Positions 51,845-61,775 of a DNA stretch of 64,000 bases are shown in pieces. The first letter of the stretch is position 1; every line of letters begins with the position of its first letter. Source of the stretch: Mycolicibacterium aichiense (GTDB taxonomy: Bacteria; Actinomycetota; Actinomycetes; Mycobacteriales; Mycobacteriaceae); contig NZ_AP022561.1 in assembly GCF_010726245.1 (NCBI RefSeq), positions 3,348,001 through 3,412,000 on the forward strand. The letters run 5' to 3'. The notes under the pieces are model-generated. The model saw only the letters and a list, made by a program, of their open reading frames with translations, searched no databases and was not told where the DNA came from. The translations under genes were made by a program, and so were the position numbers.

Positions 51845-52500
51845 AGCAGCCCGGCGACGAAGCCGGCCGCCTGGTCCGGGTACGGCGGCAGCTCATAGTT
51901 GCTGTGGGCGGCGCGGTCGAGGCCCGGCGAGCAGATCGGGTCGCCGCCGCTGCACAGGTCGATGGCGCGGCCGGCGAACTGGCCGGTGTTCGACAGCGGC
52001 GAGCCGAACCGGGCCCCCGGGTTGCCGAACACCGCGACGGCCGCGATCTGTCCGGCGGCAGCCGGCGGCAGCGGCGGAGCCGAACCGATGCTGCCGATCC
52101 GCTGTCCCACCGGCGGGACGCCGGCCAACATCGACACCGCCGCCGCCCCTTGGGAGAACCCGCCGAGCACCAGAGTGGTCTGCGGGCAGCGCGCACCCAT
52201 GTCCGCGATGCGGGCGGCCGCGTCGTCAGCACCGGACGCCGCGGCGAGGAAGTTGAAGCTGGCCGGGTAGTTCACCGCGTAGGTGCCCATGCTGCGCCCG
52301 TCCAGGCGCGGCGCGAGCGCGTCGGCGAAGGCCTGTCCCACCCGCCCGAGGCCGGGCGGCTCACCGGTGCCGCGGGCGAAGATCACCTCGACGTCGGGGC
52401 AGTCGTCGGCCGCGGCGGTGCCGGCCGGGCCCACCAGGGTGGCAACGACGGCCACAACGGCTCCGAATGCGGCGGCCCGGGTTCTGCTCATCTTGAGCAT
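51841..52500 (-). CDS. Cutinase-family secreted esterase
   Basis: 219 residues from the ATG at 52500; a GTG at 52506 overlaps the pimB' stop (GTGA) and could also serve. Signal peptide SRTRAAAFGAVVAVVATLVG with a cleavage site near TAAADDCPD. The cutinase nucleophile is in GGFSQGAAAV, and the Asp and His lie near the C-terminus in GGDPICSPGLDRAAHSNY. Mycobacterial cutinase-like proteins are esterases or phospholipases of host and cell lipids. It converges with the small secreted gene (overlapping stop codons). Confidence 0.9.
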   Translation of the reverse strand: MLKMSRTRAAAFGAVVAVVATLVGPAGTAAADDCPDVEVIFARGTGEPPGLGRVGQAFADALAPRLDGRSMGTYAVNYPASFNFLAAASGADDAAARIADMGARCPQTTLVLGGFSQGAAAVSMLAGVPPVGQRIGSIGSAPPLPPAAAGQIAAVAVFGNPGARFGSPLSNTGQFAGRAIDLCSGGDPICSPGLDRAAHSNYELPPYPDQAAGFVAGLL

Positions 52501-52502
52501 CG

Positions 52503-53651
52503 TCACATGGCGTGGTCGGCCACGCGCAGGAGTTCGCAAAGCCGCGCGGCGTGCGCCGCCCAGTTCCAGTCCGACTCGATCCACCGCCTGCCGGCCTCCC
52601 CCAGCCGCGCGCCGAGCGCGGGGTCGTCGAGGATGCCCGACACGGCCTCGGTGATCTCCTCGACCGAACGCCCGTCCACCACCCGACCCGTTTCGCCGTC
52701 CTTCACCGTCTCGGGCGCACCACCGGAGTCACCGGCCACAACCGGAACGCCCGCAGCCGACGCCTCCAGGAACACGATGCCGAGCCCCTCCACATCGAGC
52801 CCGGAACCCCTTGTGCGGCAAGGCATTGCGAAGACATCACCCAGCACGTAGTGGCCCGCCAGCTCGGCGCTGGGCACCGCCCCGGTGAACACCACATCGT
52901 CGGTGACGCCCACCTGCGCGGCGAGCTTGTCCAGGTCGTCGGCGTAGGGCCCGTTGCCGACGATCACCAGCGCGGCGTCAGGCACCCGGCGGCGGATGCC
53001 GGGCAGCGCCTTGATGAGCATGTCCTGGCCTTTGCGCGGCACCAGCCGCGACACGCAGACCACGGTGGGCCGCTCGCCGAGGCCGTAGCGGCCGCGCAAG
53101 TCGGCCCGCGCCGCGGGGTCCGGACGGAACCGGTCGGTATCGACGCCGGGGGGCAGGTGCTCCAGTGCGGCGTTCGGGCCGAACGCCGAGGCGAACCGGC
53201 CGCGGGTGTAGTGGCTGACGAACGTCACGACGTCGGTGGTGTCGCCGATGCGGCGCAGCGCGGAACGCGCGATGGGCAGCATCGACCAGCCCACCTCGTG
53301 GCCGTGGGTACTGGCCACCACCCGGCGCGCGCCGGCACCGCGGGCCCGGCCTGCGAGCAGCGCCAGCGGAGCGGCGGCCCCGAACCACACCGTGTCGATG
53401 TCGTGCTCGCGGATCAGTTCGCGCATCCGGCGGTCCACACCGGGCTCGGGCAGCATCAGCGTGCCGGGATGGCGCACGATGCGGTAGCCGGCCGCCTGGT
53501 CGTAGGCCTGGGCGTCCTTCCACGTCGGGGCGTAGACCGTGAGCTGGTGTTCGCCATCCTCGGCGAGGCGTTCGACGAACTGCTCCAAGTAGGACTGGAT
53601 ACCGCCCCGGCGGGGTGGAAAATCATTGGTGACCAGCAGGACTCGCGTCAT
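52503..53651 (-). CDS. pimB: GDP-mannose:PIM mannosyltransferase PimB'
   Basis: 382 residues, GT4 family, GT-B fold. The N-terminal motif MTRVLLVTNDFPPRRGGIQS begins the acceptor domain and the donor domain shows VCVSRLVPRKGQDMLIKALPG and FLEASAAGVPVVAGDSGGAPE with the conserved Glu residues. The longer frame to 54161 is chance. PimB' adds the second mannose to PIM1, on the cytoplasmic face. The start is 11 bp after the metalloprotease stop. Confidence 0.95.
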   Translation of the reverse strand: MTRVLLVTNDFPPRRGGIQSYLEQFVERLAEDGEHQLTVYAPTWKDAQAYDQAAGYRIVRHPGTLMLPEPGVDRRMRELIREHDIDTVWFGAAAPLALLAGRARGAGARRVVASTHGHEVGWSMLPIARSALRRIGDTTDVVTFVSHYTRGRFASAFGPNAALEHLPPGVDTDRFRPDPAARADLRGRYGLGERPTVVCVSRLVPRKGQDMLIKALPGIRRRVPDAALVIVGNGPYADDLDKLAAQVGVTDDVVFTGAVPSAELAGHYVLGDVFAMPCRTRGSGLDVEGLGIVFLEASAAGVPVVAGDSGGAPETVKDGETGRVVDGRSVEEITEAVSGILDDPALGARLGEAGRRWIESDWNWAAHAARLCELLRVADHAM

Positions 53652-53662
53652 CGCCGTACACG

Positions 53663-54349
53663 CTAGCCGGTCAGCCACTGCGCCCAGCGGGCACGTAGCT
53701 CGGTGATATCGGTGTTCAGCGCGCGGCGCACTGCCGTCGCGAAGTCGCCGTGGCCAGGCCCGCACGCGTCGGTGTAGAGCCGGCGCAACGCGTCGACGCC
53801 GTAGGTGTCGGCCACGAACCGGGCGAACCACCAGGCCCGGTCGTAGCCGTGCGCACGCTCGGGCCCGGCGGCGTCCAGCTCGGCGTCGGCAGGTAGCGCG
53901 GTGTCCGCCGCCGCACCCGTCGGCAGCGGCGTCGGCGGGCGAGCCACGAAGTCGGCCACCCCTTCGACCAGCCAGCGCGGGGCGTCCAGTGCGGTGTCGG
54001 CGCGGGCGGCGAGATGAAACAGCTCGTGGGTCAACACGATTCGCAGTGACTGATCGCTCATCGCGACGGCATCCGGGGCGAACACCATCCGCTGCCCACT
54101 GGCCCGATGATGTGCGAAGTCGACGTGGTCGGCGACCGAGACCGCCGCGATGTCCTGCCACTGACCGCGCGGATCCAGGCCGGCCTGGGCAAGGAACTCC
54201 TGCTGCGAGCCGGTGGCGATGATGACGATCTCGCGATCCCAGTCGGTGCCCCAGAACTTTTCGACGGCGGCGACGGCGTCGCCGATGTCGCCGGCGATCC
54301 GGGTGAGCAGGCCGTCGGTGCGGTCTCCCCCGAGGCTGAGCAGTCGCAC
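53663..54349 (-). CDS. Secreted gluzincin-type metalloprotease (Rv2189c-like), start uncertain
   Basis: The frame from a GTG at 54349 encodes 228 residues with HELFH in RIVLTHELFHLAARAD and a downstream Glu in RWLVEGVADFVA, the zinc pattern of gluzincins. The frame is open further upstream to about 54553 and encodes a clear signal-peptide-like segment (RRALAAVLAVVLIAELLGG and a Pro-rich stretch), so the real protein is probably exported. That extension has no ATG, GTG or TTG in frame. A rare start codon, coupling to the upstream stop, or a sequence error are all possible. Function unknown. Confidence 0.75.
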   Translation of the reverse strand: MRLLSLGGDRTDGLLTRIAGDIGDAVAAVEKFWGTDWDREIVIIATGSQQEFLAQAGLDPRGQWQDIAAVSVADHVDFAHHRASGQRMVFAPDAVAMSDQSLRIVLTHELFHLAARADTALDAPRWLVEGVADFVARPPTPLPTGAAADTALPADAELDAAGPERAHGYDRAWWFARFVADTYGVDALRRLYTDACGPGHGDFATAVRRALNTDITELRARWAQWLTG

Positions 54350-54512
54350 GGTGCGGCCGTCGCCGACGATCAGGGGCGACGGTGCGGGAACGGCCGAGCG
54401 CGGCGAGGGCGGATTGGCCGCGGGAGCAGCTACCAGTGCAGAGCCACCGAGCAGCTCGGCGATGAGGACGACGGCCAGGACGGCCGCGAGTGCGCGCCGC
54501 CCCCGGGATGCG

Positions 54513-55685
54513 TCAGTAGCGACGGACGTTGTAGATCGGGGCGTTGTTGACCGGAGAGATCATCACCGGCCGACCGAACGTCGAGGCGTGGACCATCATC
54601 CCGTCGCCGATGTAGATCGCCGAGTGCGAGGCGTCGGAGTAGTAGTTCACGACGTCGCCGGGCTGCATCTGATCCATCGAAACCGGTTGACCACCTGCGG
54701 CCAGCGCCTGGCTGGAATGCGGCAGGAAGATCCCGGCCTGCTGGAAGGCCCACATCACCAGACCCGAGCAGTCGAACTGGTTGGGACCCGATCCACCCCA
54801 CACGTAGGGATCTCCGATCCGGGTCAGCGCAGCCTGGACGGCGACGGCGCCCTGTTCGCCACCCGCGCCGGGGGTCGGGACTGCGGCCATCGGGATCACC
54901 TGGGCGGCGTCCGGCGGCGGCGGGGCGTCCGGGGCCGGCGGGAGCGCATCGGGCGGCGGCACATCGTTGAGCGGCGGCAAGCCCTCGGGCGCCGGAGCGG
55001 CCAGGATGTCAGCCGGCGGCGGCGGTCCGGGAGCGGCCAGTGCGGTGCGCTGCTCCGGGGTGAGCGTCTGGTAGCGCGACTTCACGACCGAGATCTGCAC
55101 CTGCAGCTGGGACTGCTTGCGCTGCAGGTCGGCGCGGACCGCGGCGGCCTGCTCGGCCGCCGTCTTGGCCTCGTCCGCCGACTTGGCGGATTCGGCTTCG
55201 GCCTGGCGCAGCTGGTCGTTCATCTGGCGGTAGCTCTGCATCTGGGCGGCCATCTCGGTGGCCATCACCCGCTGCACGGCCATCTTGTCGATCAGGCCTT
55301 GGGGCGACTCGGCGGTCAGGATGGCGTTCAAGCCGTCGGTGCGGCCGCCCATGTAGACCGCTGCAGCAAATTTGTCGACGGCGCCCTGGTAGGTCGCCAA
55401 CTGGGCCTTTGCACTGTCAGCTGCGGCGAGGTCGTCGGTGTGCTTCTTTTCCGCAACCGTTTCCGCCTGCAGCTTCTTGTCAAGATCGAGCTGAGCGGAA
55501 TGCATCGACTCGGTGAGCTGTTCTGCCTGTCGTGACAGTTCGTTCAGCTTGGCCACACCGTCTTCGGCAGGATCGGCGTGCGAGGCGCCGGAGATAACGG
55601 CGGACAGAACGAGGAAGCCCGCAATCCCACCAACTAGAGGGCGTTTCAGAACGCGTTTAGTCAGGTATATGCGGTCAGAGCTCAA
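54513..55685 (-). CDS. NlpC/P60 peptidoglycan hydrolase (Rv2190c / RipC-like)
   Basis: 390 residues from a TTG at 55685, supported by AAAGGAA 7 bp upstream. A signal peptide (LVGGIAGFLVLSAVISGASHA) is followed by a long coiled coil (about 45-215) and a Pro-rich hinge. The C-terminal NlpC/P60 domain (about 270-390) has Cys of FDCSGLVMWAFQQ, His of SHSAIYIG and VHASTFGRPV. It cuts D-Glu-mDAP bonds. The coiled coil likely provides autoinhibition and FtsX/FtsE interaction as in Mtb RipC. The 177-bp upstream gap holds its promoter. Confidence 0.93.
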   Translation of the reverse strand: MSSDRIYLTKRVLKRPLVGGIAGFLVLSAVISGASHADPAEDGVAKLNELSRQAEQLTESMHSAQLDLDKKLQAETVAEKKHTDDLAAADSAKAQLATYQGAVDKFAAAVYMGGRTDGLNAILTAESPQGLIDKMAVQRVMATEMAAQMQSYRQMNDQLRQAEAESAKSADEAKTAAEQAAAVRADLQRKQSQLQVQISVVKSRYQTLTPEQRTALAAPGPPPPADILAAPAPEGLPPLNDVPPPDALPPAPDAPPPPDAAQVIPMAAVPTPGAGGEQGAVAVQAALTRIGDPYVWGGSGPNQFDCSGLVMWAFQQAGIFLPHSSQALAAGGQPVSMDQMQPGDVVNYYSDASHSAIYIGDGMMVHASTFGRPVMISPVNNAPIYNVRRY

Positions 55686-55862
55686 AATTGCGTTCCTTTA
55701 AGTGCCGTCGACGTTGATGCATCGAGTGCCTTAGGTCTCGAATAGGTTACGAAATGGCATCGGCGTTGTCCAAACGTGGGGCGGAAATTCAGCAGACTCT
55801 CAGCCACCCAAGCCACACCAGTCACAACCTGCCAACCAACCTAGCAGGACGCCGCCCCGGCG

Positions 55863-56084
55863 CTAGCTGGCCAGCCCCCGCCCTGGCGTTCGGTTGATCG
55901 GCACCAGCCGCAACTTCGGGGCCAAGCCCGCCTCGGCGAGCACCTCCAGGGCTGCTCGTTCGTCTTCCAGCAAAGTTTCCGGGACACCGAGCAATACGCT
56001 CACCACACAGTCGCGGCAGCCAGGGCCGCGCACCGCACAGTCGTCGCAGTCGATGACGACCGGTTCGGCTGGCTCCATTCCCAT
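55863..56084 (-). CDS. Small Cys-rich conserved hypothetical protein
   Basis: 73 residues from the ATG at 56084, with AGAAGGAG 7 bp upstream as a clear ribosome site. It contains a CxxC-type cluster, [19 protein letters not shown], with four cysteines in 14 residues that could bind zinc or an iron-sulfur centre, followed by a short helical part ([19 protein letters not shown]) and a basic end. No function can be assigned. It is divergent from the exonuclease gene and on the same strand as the ripC-like gene 177 bp away. Confidence 0.8.
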   Translation of the reverse strand: MGMEPAEPVVIDCDDCAVRGPGCRDCVVSVLLGVPETLLEDERAALEVLAEAGLAPKLRLVPINRTPGRGLAS

Positions 56085-56214
56085 CTCGGGACTCCTTCTA
56101 TCGAGTTGGCCGCACGCTATCGCCGGCCACCGACAAGTCCGGCGGCTGGAATGCCGATCACCCGGCGGAGTGTCGCCGCCGCCCTGTCGGTGGGGCTGCT
56201 TACCGTCAGTCGTT

Positions 56215-58089
56215 GTGGCGGCCACACCGATCGATGCTCAAATGAGCTTCGCCGACGTCGACGCGAGCGCCGATATCTCGCTGCGGGAGACCACGTTCGT
56301 GGTGGTCGACCTGGAGACCACCGGTGGGCGGGCCACGGCGTCGGCCGACGGCCGCCGCGATGCGATCACCGAGATCGGTGCGGTCCGGGTCCGCGGCGGT
56401 GAGGTGCTCGGCGAATTCGCCACCCTGGTGGACCCGCAGCGCTCCATCCCGCCGCAGATCGTCCAGCTCACCGGGATCACCACCGCGATGGTCCACGACG
56501 CGCCGACCATCGCCGCCGTACTGCCGATGTTCCTCGAATTCGCCCGTGGCGCCGTGCTGGTCGCCCATAACGCGGGGTTCGACATCGGCTTCCTGCGCTC
56601 CGCTGCCGAACAGTGCGGCATCCCCTGGCCCCGTCCGCCGGTGCTGTGCACGGTGCGGCTGGCCCGCCGCGTGCTGACCCGCGAGGAGGCGCCCAGCGTG
56701 CGGCTGTCCACACTGGCCGCGCTGGTCGGCTCCGCCACCAAGCCGACCCACCGTGCGCTCGACGACGCCCGTGCCACCGTCGACGTGCTGCACGCGCTGA
56801 TCGAACGGGTCGGCAACCAGGGCGTGCACACCTACACCGATCTGCGCGGATATCTGCCCAACATCTCGAATGCCCAACGGAGTAAACGGATTCTGGCCCG
56901 CAACCTGCCACACCGGCCGGGGGTGTACCTGTTCCGCGGGCCTGCTCGCGAAGTGCTCTACATCGGCACCGCCACCGATCTTCACCGCCGGGTCGGCCAG
57001 TACTTCAACGGCGCCGACCCCCGGGGACGGATGAAGGAGATGGTGGCCCTGGCGACGGCGGTCGACCATGTCGAATGCGCCCACGCGCTGGAAGCCGGAG
57101 TACGCGAACTGCGGCTGTTGGCCGCGCACGCTCCGCCGTACAACCGCCGGTCCCGCTTTCCGCACCGCTGGTGGTGGGTCGCGCCCACCGACGAGGCGTT
57201 CCCGCGGCTCTCGGTGGTCCGCGAGCCGCGTCACGACCGCGCGATCGGCCCGTTCCGGTCGCGGGCCGACGCCCTCGACACCGCCGAGCTGATCGCCCGG
57301 TTCACTGGTCTGCGCACCTGCACCAGCCGTATCGGCCGCGCGGCCGAGCACGGACCGTCGTGTCCCGAGCGCGAGGTCTCCCCCTGCCCGGCCCCGCGCG
57401 GCATCACCGCCGAGCAGTATGCGGCCGCGCCACAGCTGGCGGCCGCGCTGATCGAGGGCCTGGACAACGCTGCGCTCGGTGCGGCGGTCGACCAGGTCGG
57501 CGCCCTGGCGCAGAAGTCCCGCTACGAGAGCGCCGCGCGGCTGCGTGACCACATCGCGGCGGCCGTCGACGTGCTGTGGCGGGGCCAGCGCCTGCGGTCG
57601 CTCAGTGCCGTCGAAGAACTCGTCGCCGCCGCGCCGGACGGTGCGGGCGGTTGGCAGCTCGCGGTGATCCGGCACGGGCAGCTGGCCGGAGCAGGCGTCG
57701 CTCCCCGTCGTGTCCCGCCGATGCCCGTGGTCGAAGCCCTGCAGACAGGCGCGCAGGTGGTGCTTCCCAAGCCGGCGCCGCTGGGCGGCGCGCTGGTCGA
57801 AGAGACCGCGCTGATCGCCCGCTGGCTCAACGCTCCCGGCGTACGAATCGTCAGCGCCACAACGGGTTTGACGTCGCCGCTGGCCTCGGCCGGACCGTGG
57901 GCCGAGTGGGCCGCGGCCGCGCGATCGGCGCGGTTGGCCGCCGAGCAGGCGCAGCGGCTCGACTCAGAGTTGCTGGCTGAACCGCACCCAACGCGCCAGG
58001 AGCTGCTCGGCCGCACCGGAGTCGATCGCCGCCGCGGCGCGGGCCAGCCCGTCCTCCCAGCACGGCAGCCATTCGGCGTGGCTGGATAG
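56215..58089 (+). CDS. DEDD exonuclease / GIY-YIG nuclease fusion protein (Rv2191-like)
   Basis: 624 residues from the GTG at 56215, or 615 from the ATG at 56242. Exonuclease domain about 20-200 with VVDLETTGG and [13 protein letters not shown], the DEDDh metal residues and [14 protein letters not shown] UvrC-like GIY-YIG domain follows with [20 protein letters not shown] and [10 protein letters not shown], ending with a UvrB-interaction-like EYAAAP... region. The architecture resembles the E. coli Cho/epsilon-like fusions of actinobacteria, suggesting DNA repair. The C-terminus is encoded antisense to trpD for 126 bp. Confidence 0.92.
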   Translation: MAATPIDAQMSFADVDASADISLRETTFVVVDLETTGGRATASADGRRDAITEIGAVRVRGGEVLGEFATLVDPQRSIPPQIVQLTGITTAMVHDAPTIAAVLPMFLEFARGAVLVAHNAGFDIGFLRSAAEQCGIPWPRPPVLCTVRLARRVLTREEAPSVRLSTLAALVGSATKPTHRALDDARATVDVLHALIERVGNQGVHTYTDLRGYLPNISNAQRSKRILARNLPHRPGVYLFRGPAREVLYIGTATDLHRRVGQYFNGADPRGRMKEMVALATAVDHVECAHALEAGVRELRLLAAHAPPYNRRSRFPHRWWWVAPTDEAFPRLSVVREPRHDRAIGPFRSRADALDTAELIARFTGLRTCTSRIGRAAEHGPSCPEREVSPCPAPRGITAEQYAAAPQLAAALIEGLDNAALGAAVDQVGALAQKSRYESAARLRDHIAAAVDVLWRGQRLRSLSAVEELVAAAPDGAGGWQLAVIRHGQLAGAGVAPRRVPPMPVVEALQTGAQVVLPKPAPLGGALVEETALIARWLNAPGVRIVSATTGLTSPLASAGPWAEWAAAARSARLAAEQAQRLDSELLAEPHPTRQELLGRTGVDRRRGAGQPVLPARQPFGVAG

Positions 58090-59046
58090 TCCGCCGTGGG
58101 CGACCATCGCCCCCGCGGCGTTGAGGATGACCGCGTCCCGCACGGGCCCCTTGGCGCCGCCGAGCACCTCGCGCGCCTCCTGGGCGTTCTCCTCGGCCTC
58201 GCCGCCGACCAGCTCCTCGATTCGGGCCCGGGCGAAACCGAATCCCATCGGGTCGAAGGTGAGCTTGTCGATGGTGCCTGCCTGAACCCGCCAGATCGTG
58301 CTCGTGGTCGTGGTGGTCAGTTCGTCGAGACCGTCGTCGCCGTGCACCACGAGCACGCTGCTGCGGCGGGCGGCGAACACCCCGGCCATCACCTCGGCCA
58401 GATCGCCGAACGCGCACCCGATCAGGCCCGCCCGCGGACTGGCCGGATTGGTCAGTGGCCCAAGCAGATTGAACACCGTCGGGGTGCCGATCTCGCGGCG
58501 CGGCGGACCGGCGAACTTGTAGGAGGGGTGGAACACCGGCGCGAAACAGAACCCGATCCCCACTTCGGCCACGCAGCGGGCGACCTCGTCGGGACCGAGT
58601 TCGATGCGCACCCCGAGCGCCTCGAGCATGTCGGCACCGCCGCTCTTCGACGACGCCGCGCGGTTGCCGTGCTTGACGACGGGAACGCCGGCGGCGGCCA
58701 CCACGATCGCCGCCATCGTCGACAGGTTCACGGTGTTGGCGCGGTCGCCGCCGGTGCCGACGATGTCGACGGTGTCGGTGCCGATCTCGGCGGTGGGCAC
58801 CATGCGGGCGTATCGCAGCATGGTGTCGGCGAGCTCACGCACCTCGGCGGCGGTCGGCCGCTTCATCTTCATCGACACGCCGAAGGCGGCGATCTGAGCC
58901 GGTGTCGCGACGCCGCTCATGATCTGGTCCATCGCCCAGCCCGCCTGTCCGGGCGTCAGCTCCAGACTGGCCGTCAACCGGTCCAGGACCTGCGGCCATG
59001 ACGTCTCCGGCGAGTCGTCGCCGGGCGAGGAATGAGGGTGAGTCAC
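57964..59046 (-). CDS. trpD: Anthranilate phosphoribosyltransferase TrpD
   Basis: 360 residues from the GTG at 59046, with GGGAAC 10 bp upstream. It joins anthranilate to PRPP, the second step of tryptophan synthesis. Motifs are [18 protein letters not shown] (PRPP loop), [16 protein letters not shown] (anthranilate/Mg site) and [10 protein letters not shown] with the downstream [13 protein letters not shown]. The N-terminal DNA region between 59047 and 59158 is the divergent control region shared with ctaE. The C-terminal 42 codons overlap the exonuclease gene antisense. Confidence 0.96.
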   Translation of the reverse strand: MTHPHSSPGDDSPETSWPQVLDRLTASLELTPGQAGWAMDQIMSGVATPAQIAAFGVSMKMKRPTAAEVRELADTMLRYARMVPTAEIGTDTVDIVGTGGDRANTVNLSTMAAIVVAAAGVPVVKHGNRAASSKSGGADMLEALGVRIELGPDEVARCVAEVGIGFCFAPVFHPSYKFAGPPRREIGTPTVFNLLGPLTNPASPRAGLIGCAFGDLAEVMAGVFAARRSSVLVVHGDDGLDELTTTTTSTIWRVQAGTIDKLTFDPMGFGFARARIEELVGGEAEENAQEAREVLGGAKGPVRDAVILNAAGAMVAHGGLSSHAEWLPCWEDGLARAAAAIDSGAAEQLLARWVRFSQQL

Positions 59047-59104
59047 GCGCCGATGTTCCCATGCCGCAGGGCCTGTCCACACGTCAGTTTTCAGACAGAT
59101 GTGA

Positions 59105-59770
<666 letters not shown>

Positions 59771-59781
59771 GAAGGGGTTCG

Positions 59782-60624
59782 ATGCTCAAGAGATCGGGGC
59801 AGCCGAAGTCTCCGATGAGTGACAAGTCGCGTCGCCGGCTTCGTCGCCGCCTGACCGGAGCGGTACTGCTGCTGGTCGGGCTCGGTGTCGCCGGTGGCCT
59901 GGCCGCCACGCTGACACCCACCCCGCAGGTCGCAGTGGCCGACGAATCGCAGTCCGCACTGCTGCGCACCGGCAAGCAGCTGTTCGACACCTCGTGTGTC
60001 ACCTGCCACGGCGCCAACCTGCAGGGCGTCGAGGGCCGCGGCCCGAGCCTGATCGGCGTCGGCGAGGCGGCGGTGTACTTCCAGGTGTCCACCGGCCGCA
60101 TGCCCGCGATGCGCGGCGAAGCCCAGGCTCCGCGCAAGGACCCGATCTTCGACGAGGCCCAGATCGACGCGCTCGGCGCCTACGTTCAGGCCAACGGCGG
60201 CGGACCGCTGGTCCCCCGCGACGCCAACGGCCAGATCGCCGACCACTCACTGCTCGGAAACGACGTCGCCCGCGGCGGCGATCTGTTCCGGCTCAACTGC
60301 GCCTCGTGCCACAACTTCACCGGCAAGGGCGGCGCCCTGTCGTCGGGTAAGTACGCGCCTGAACTCGAGCCGGCCACCCCGGCCCAGATCTACACCGCGA
60401 TGCTGACCGGCCCGCAGAACATGCCCAAGTTCGGCGACCGCCAGCTTTCTCCCGAGGAGAAGAAGGACATCGTCGCCTACGTGCGGATGGCTACTCGCGC
60501 GCCGGATCCCGGCGGCTACGGCCTCGGCGGTTTCGGCCCCTCATCTGAGGGCATGGCGGCCTGGATCATCGGCATGGTCGCCGTCATCGCGGCGGCGCTG
60601 TGGATCGGAGCGAGATCTTCATGA
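59782..60624 (+). CDS. qcrC: Diheme cytochrome c subunit QcrC
   Basis: 280 residues from the ATG at 59782, equal to M. tuberculosis QcrC, with GAAGGGG just upstream. N-terminal basic segment and membrane helix ([18 protein letters not shown]) are followed by two c-type heme domains with CVTCH (about residue 73) and CASCH (about residue 174), and a second helix near the end ([19 protein letters not shown]). It carries electrons from the Rieske centre to the aa3 oxidase. It is the direct electron link in the bcc-aa3 supercomplex. Confidence 0.97.
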   Translation: MLKRSGQPKSPMSDKSRRRLRRRLTGAVLLLVGLGVAGGLAATLTPTPQVAVADESQSALLRTGKQLFDTSCVTCHGANLQGVEGRGPSLIGVGEAAVYFQVSTGRMPAMRGEAQAPRKDPIFDEAQIDALGAYVQANGGGPLVPRDANGQIADHSLLGNDVARGGDLFRLNCASCHNFTGKGGALSSGKYAPELEPATPAQIYTAMLTGPQNMPKFGDRQLSPEEKKDIVAYVRMATRAPDPGGYGLGGFGPSSEGMAAWIIGMVAVIAAALWIGARSS

Positions 60625-61775
60625 GTGACGTGAATCAGCCCACCGACGAGCAACTCGCTGCGATGTCGCGCGAGGAGTTGGTCGAACTCGGCGGCCGGAT
60701 CGACGGTGTCGAGACCATCCTCAAGGAGCCTCGCTGGCCGGTTGAGGGAACCAAGGCCGAGAAGCGTGCTGCGCGTCTGGTATCGATCTGGCTGCTGCTC
60801 GGCGGCTTGTTCGGTCTGGCGCTGCTGCTGGTGTTCCTGTTCTGGCCGTGGCAGTGGGACGGCTCGAACGAGCGGTCGCTGTCCGAGCTGGCCACCCCGC
60901 TCTACGGGCTCACCTTCGGCATGTCGATCCTCGCTATCGGCATCGGCGCGGTGCTCTACCAGAAGAAGTTCATCCCCGAGGAGATCTCGGTCCAGGAGCG
61001 CCACGACGGCGCCTCCTCGGAGATCGCGCGCAAGACCGTCGTCGCCAACCTCACCGACGCACTCGAGGGCTCGACGATCAAGCGGCGCAAGCTCGTCGGG
61101 CTCTCGCTCGGAATCGGGATGGGCGCGTTCGGGGCAGGCACGCTGGTGGCGTTCATCGGCGGCCTGATCAAGAACCCGTGGAAGCCGGTGGTTCCCACCG
61201 CCGAAGGCAAGAAGGCAGTGCTGTGGACCTCGGGGTGGACCCCGCGGTTCACCGGCGAGACCATCTTCCTGGCGCGGGCAACCGGCCTGCCGGGCGAGTC
61301 GCCGTTCGTGAAGCTGCGGCCCGAGGACATCGACGCCGGCGGCATGGAGACGGTGTTCCCGTGGCGTGAGAGCGACGGCGACGGCACCACGGTCGAAAGT
61401 CATGAGCGGTTGTCCGAAATCGCGATGGGCGTGCGCAATCCGGTGATGCTGATCCGCATCAAGCCGGTCGACATGCCCAAGGTCGTCAAGCGGGCGGGCC
61501 AGGAGAGCTTCAACTTCGGCGACCTGTTCGCCTACACCAAGGTCTGCTCGCACCTGGGCTGCCCGGCCTCGCTGTACGAGCAGCAGACCTACCGCATCCT
61601 GTGCCCGTGCCACCAATCGCAGTTCGACGCACTGCATTTCGCACGGCCGATCTTCGGTCCGGCTGCGCGCGCGTTGGCGCAGTTGCCGATCACCATTGAC
61701 AAGGACGGGTATCTGGTCGCCAACGGCGACTTCGCCGAGCCCGTCGGACCCGCATTCTGGGAGCGCACATCATGA
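60621..61775 (+). CDS. qcrA: Rieske iron-sulfur subunit QcrA
   Basis: 384 residues from the ATG at 60621, which overlaps qcrC (ATGA). Three N-terminal membrane helices (about 50-72, 95-115, 160-180) are typical of actinobacterial QcrA. The C-terminal Rieske fold binds a 2Fe-2S cluster through CSHLGC and CPCHQSQF. It is shorter than the M. tuberculosis protein (429 residues), with a shortened N-terminus. Part of the cytochrome bcc complex that oxidises menaquinol. Confidence 0.96.
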   Translation: MSDVNQPTDEQLAAMSREELVELGGRIDGVETILKEPRWPVEGTKAEKRAARLVSIWLLLGGLFGLALLLVFLFWPWQWDGSNERSLSELATPLYGLTFGMSILAIGIGAVLYQKKFIPEEISVQERHDGASSEIARKTVVANLTDALEGSTIKRRKLVGLSLGIGMGAFGAGTLVAFIGGLIKNPWKPVVPTAEGKKAVLWTSGWTPRFTGETIFLARATGLPGESPFVKLRPEDIDAGGMETVFPWRESDGDGTTVESHERLSEIAMGVRNPVMLIRIKPVDMPKVVKRAGQESFNFGDLFAYTKVCSHLGCPASLYEQQTYRILCPCHQSQFDALHFARPIFGPAARALAQLPITIDKDGYLVANGDFAEPVGPAFWERTS

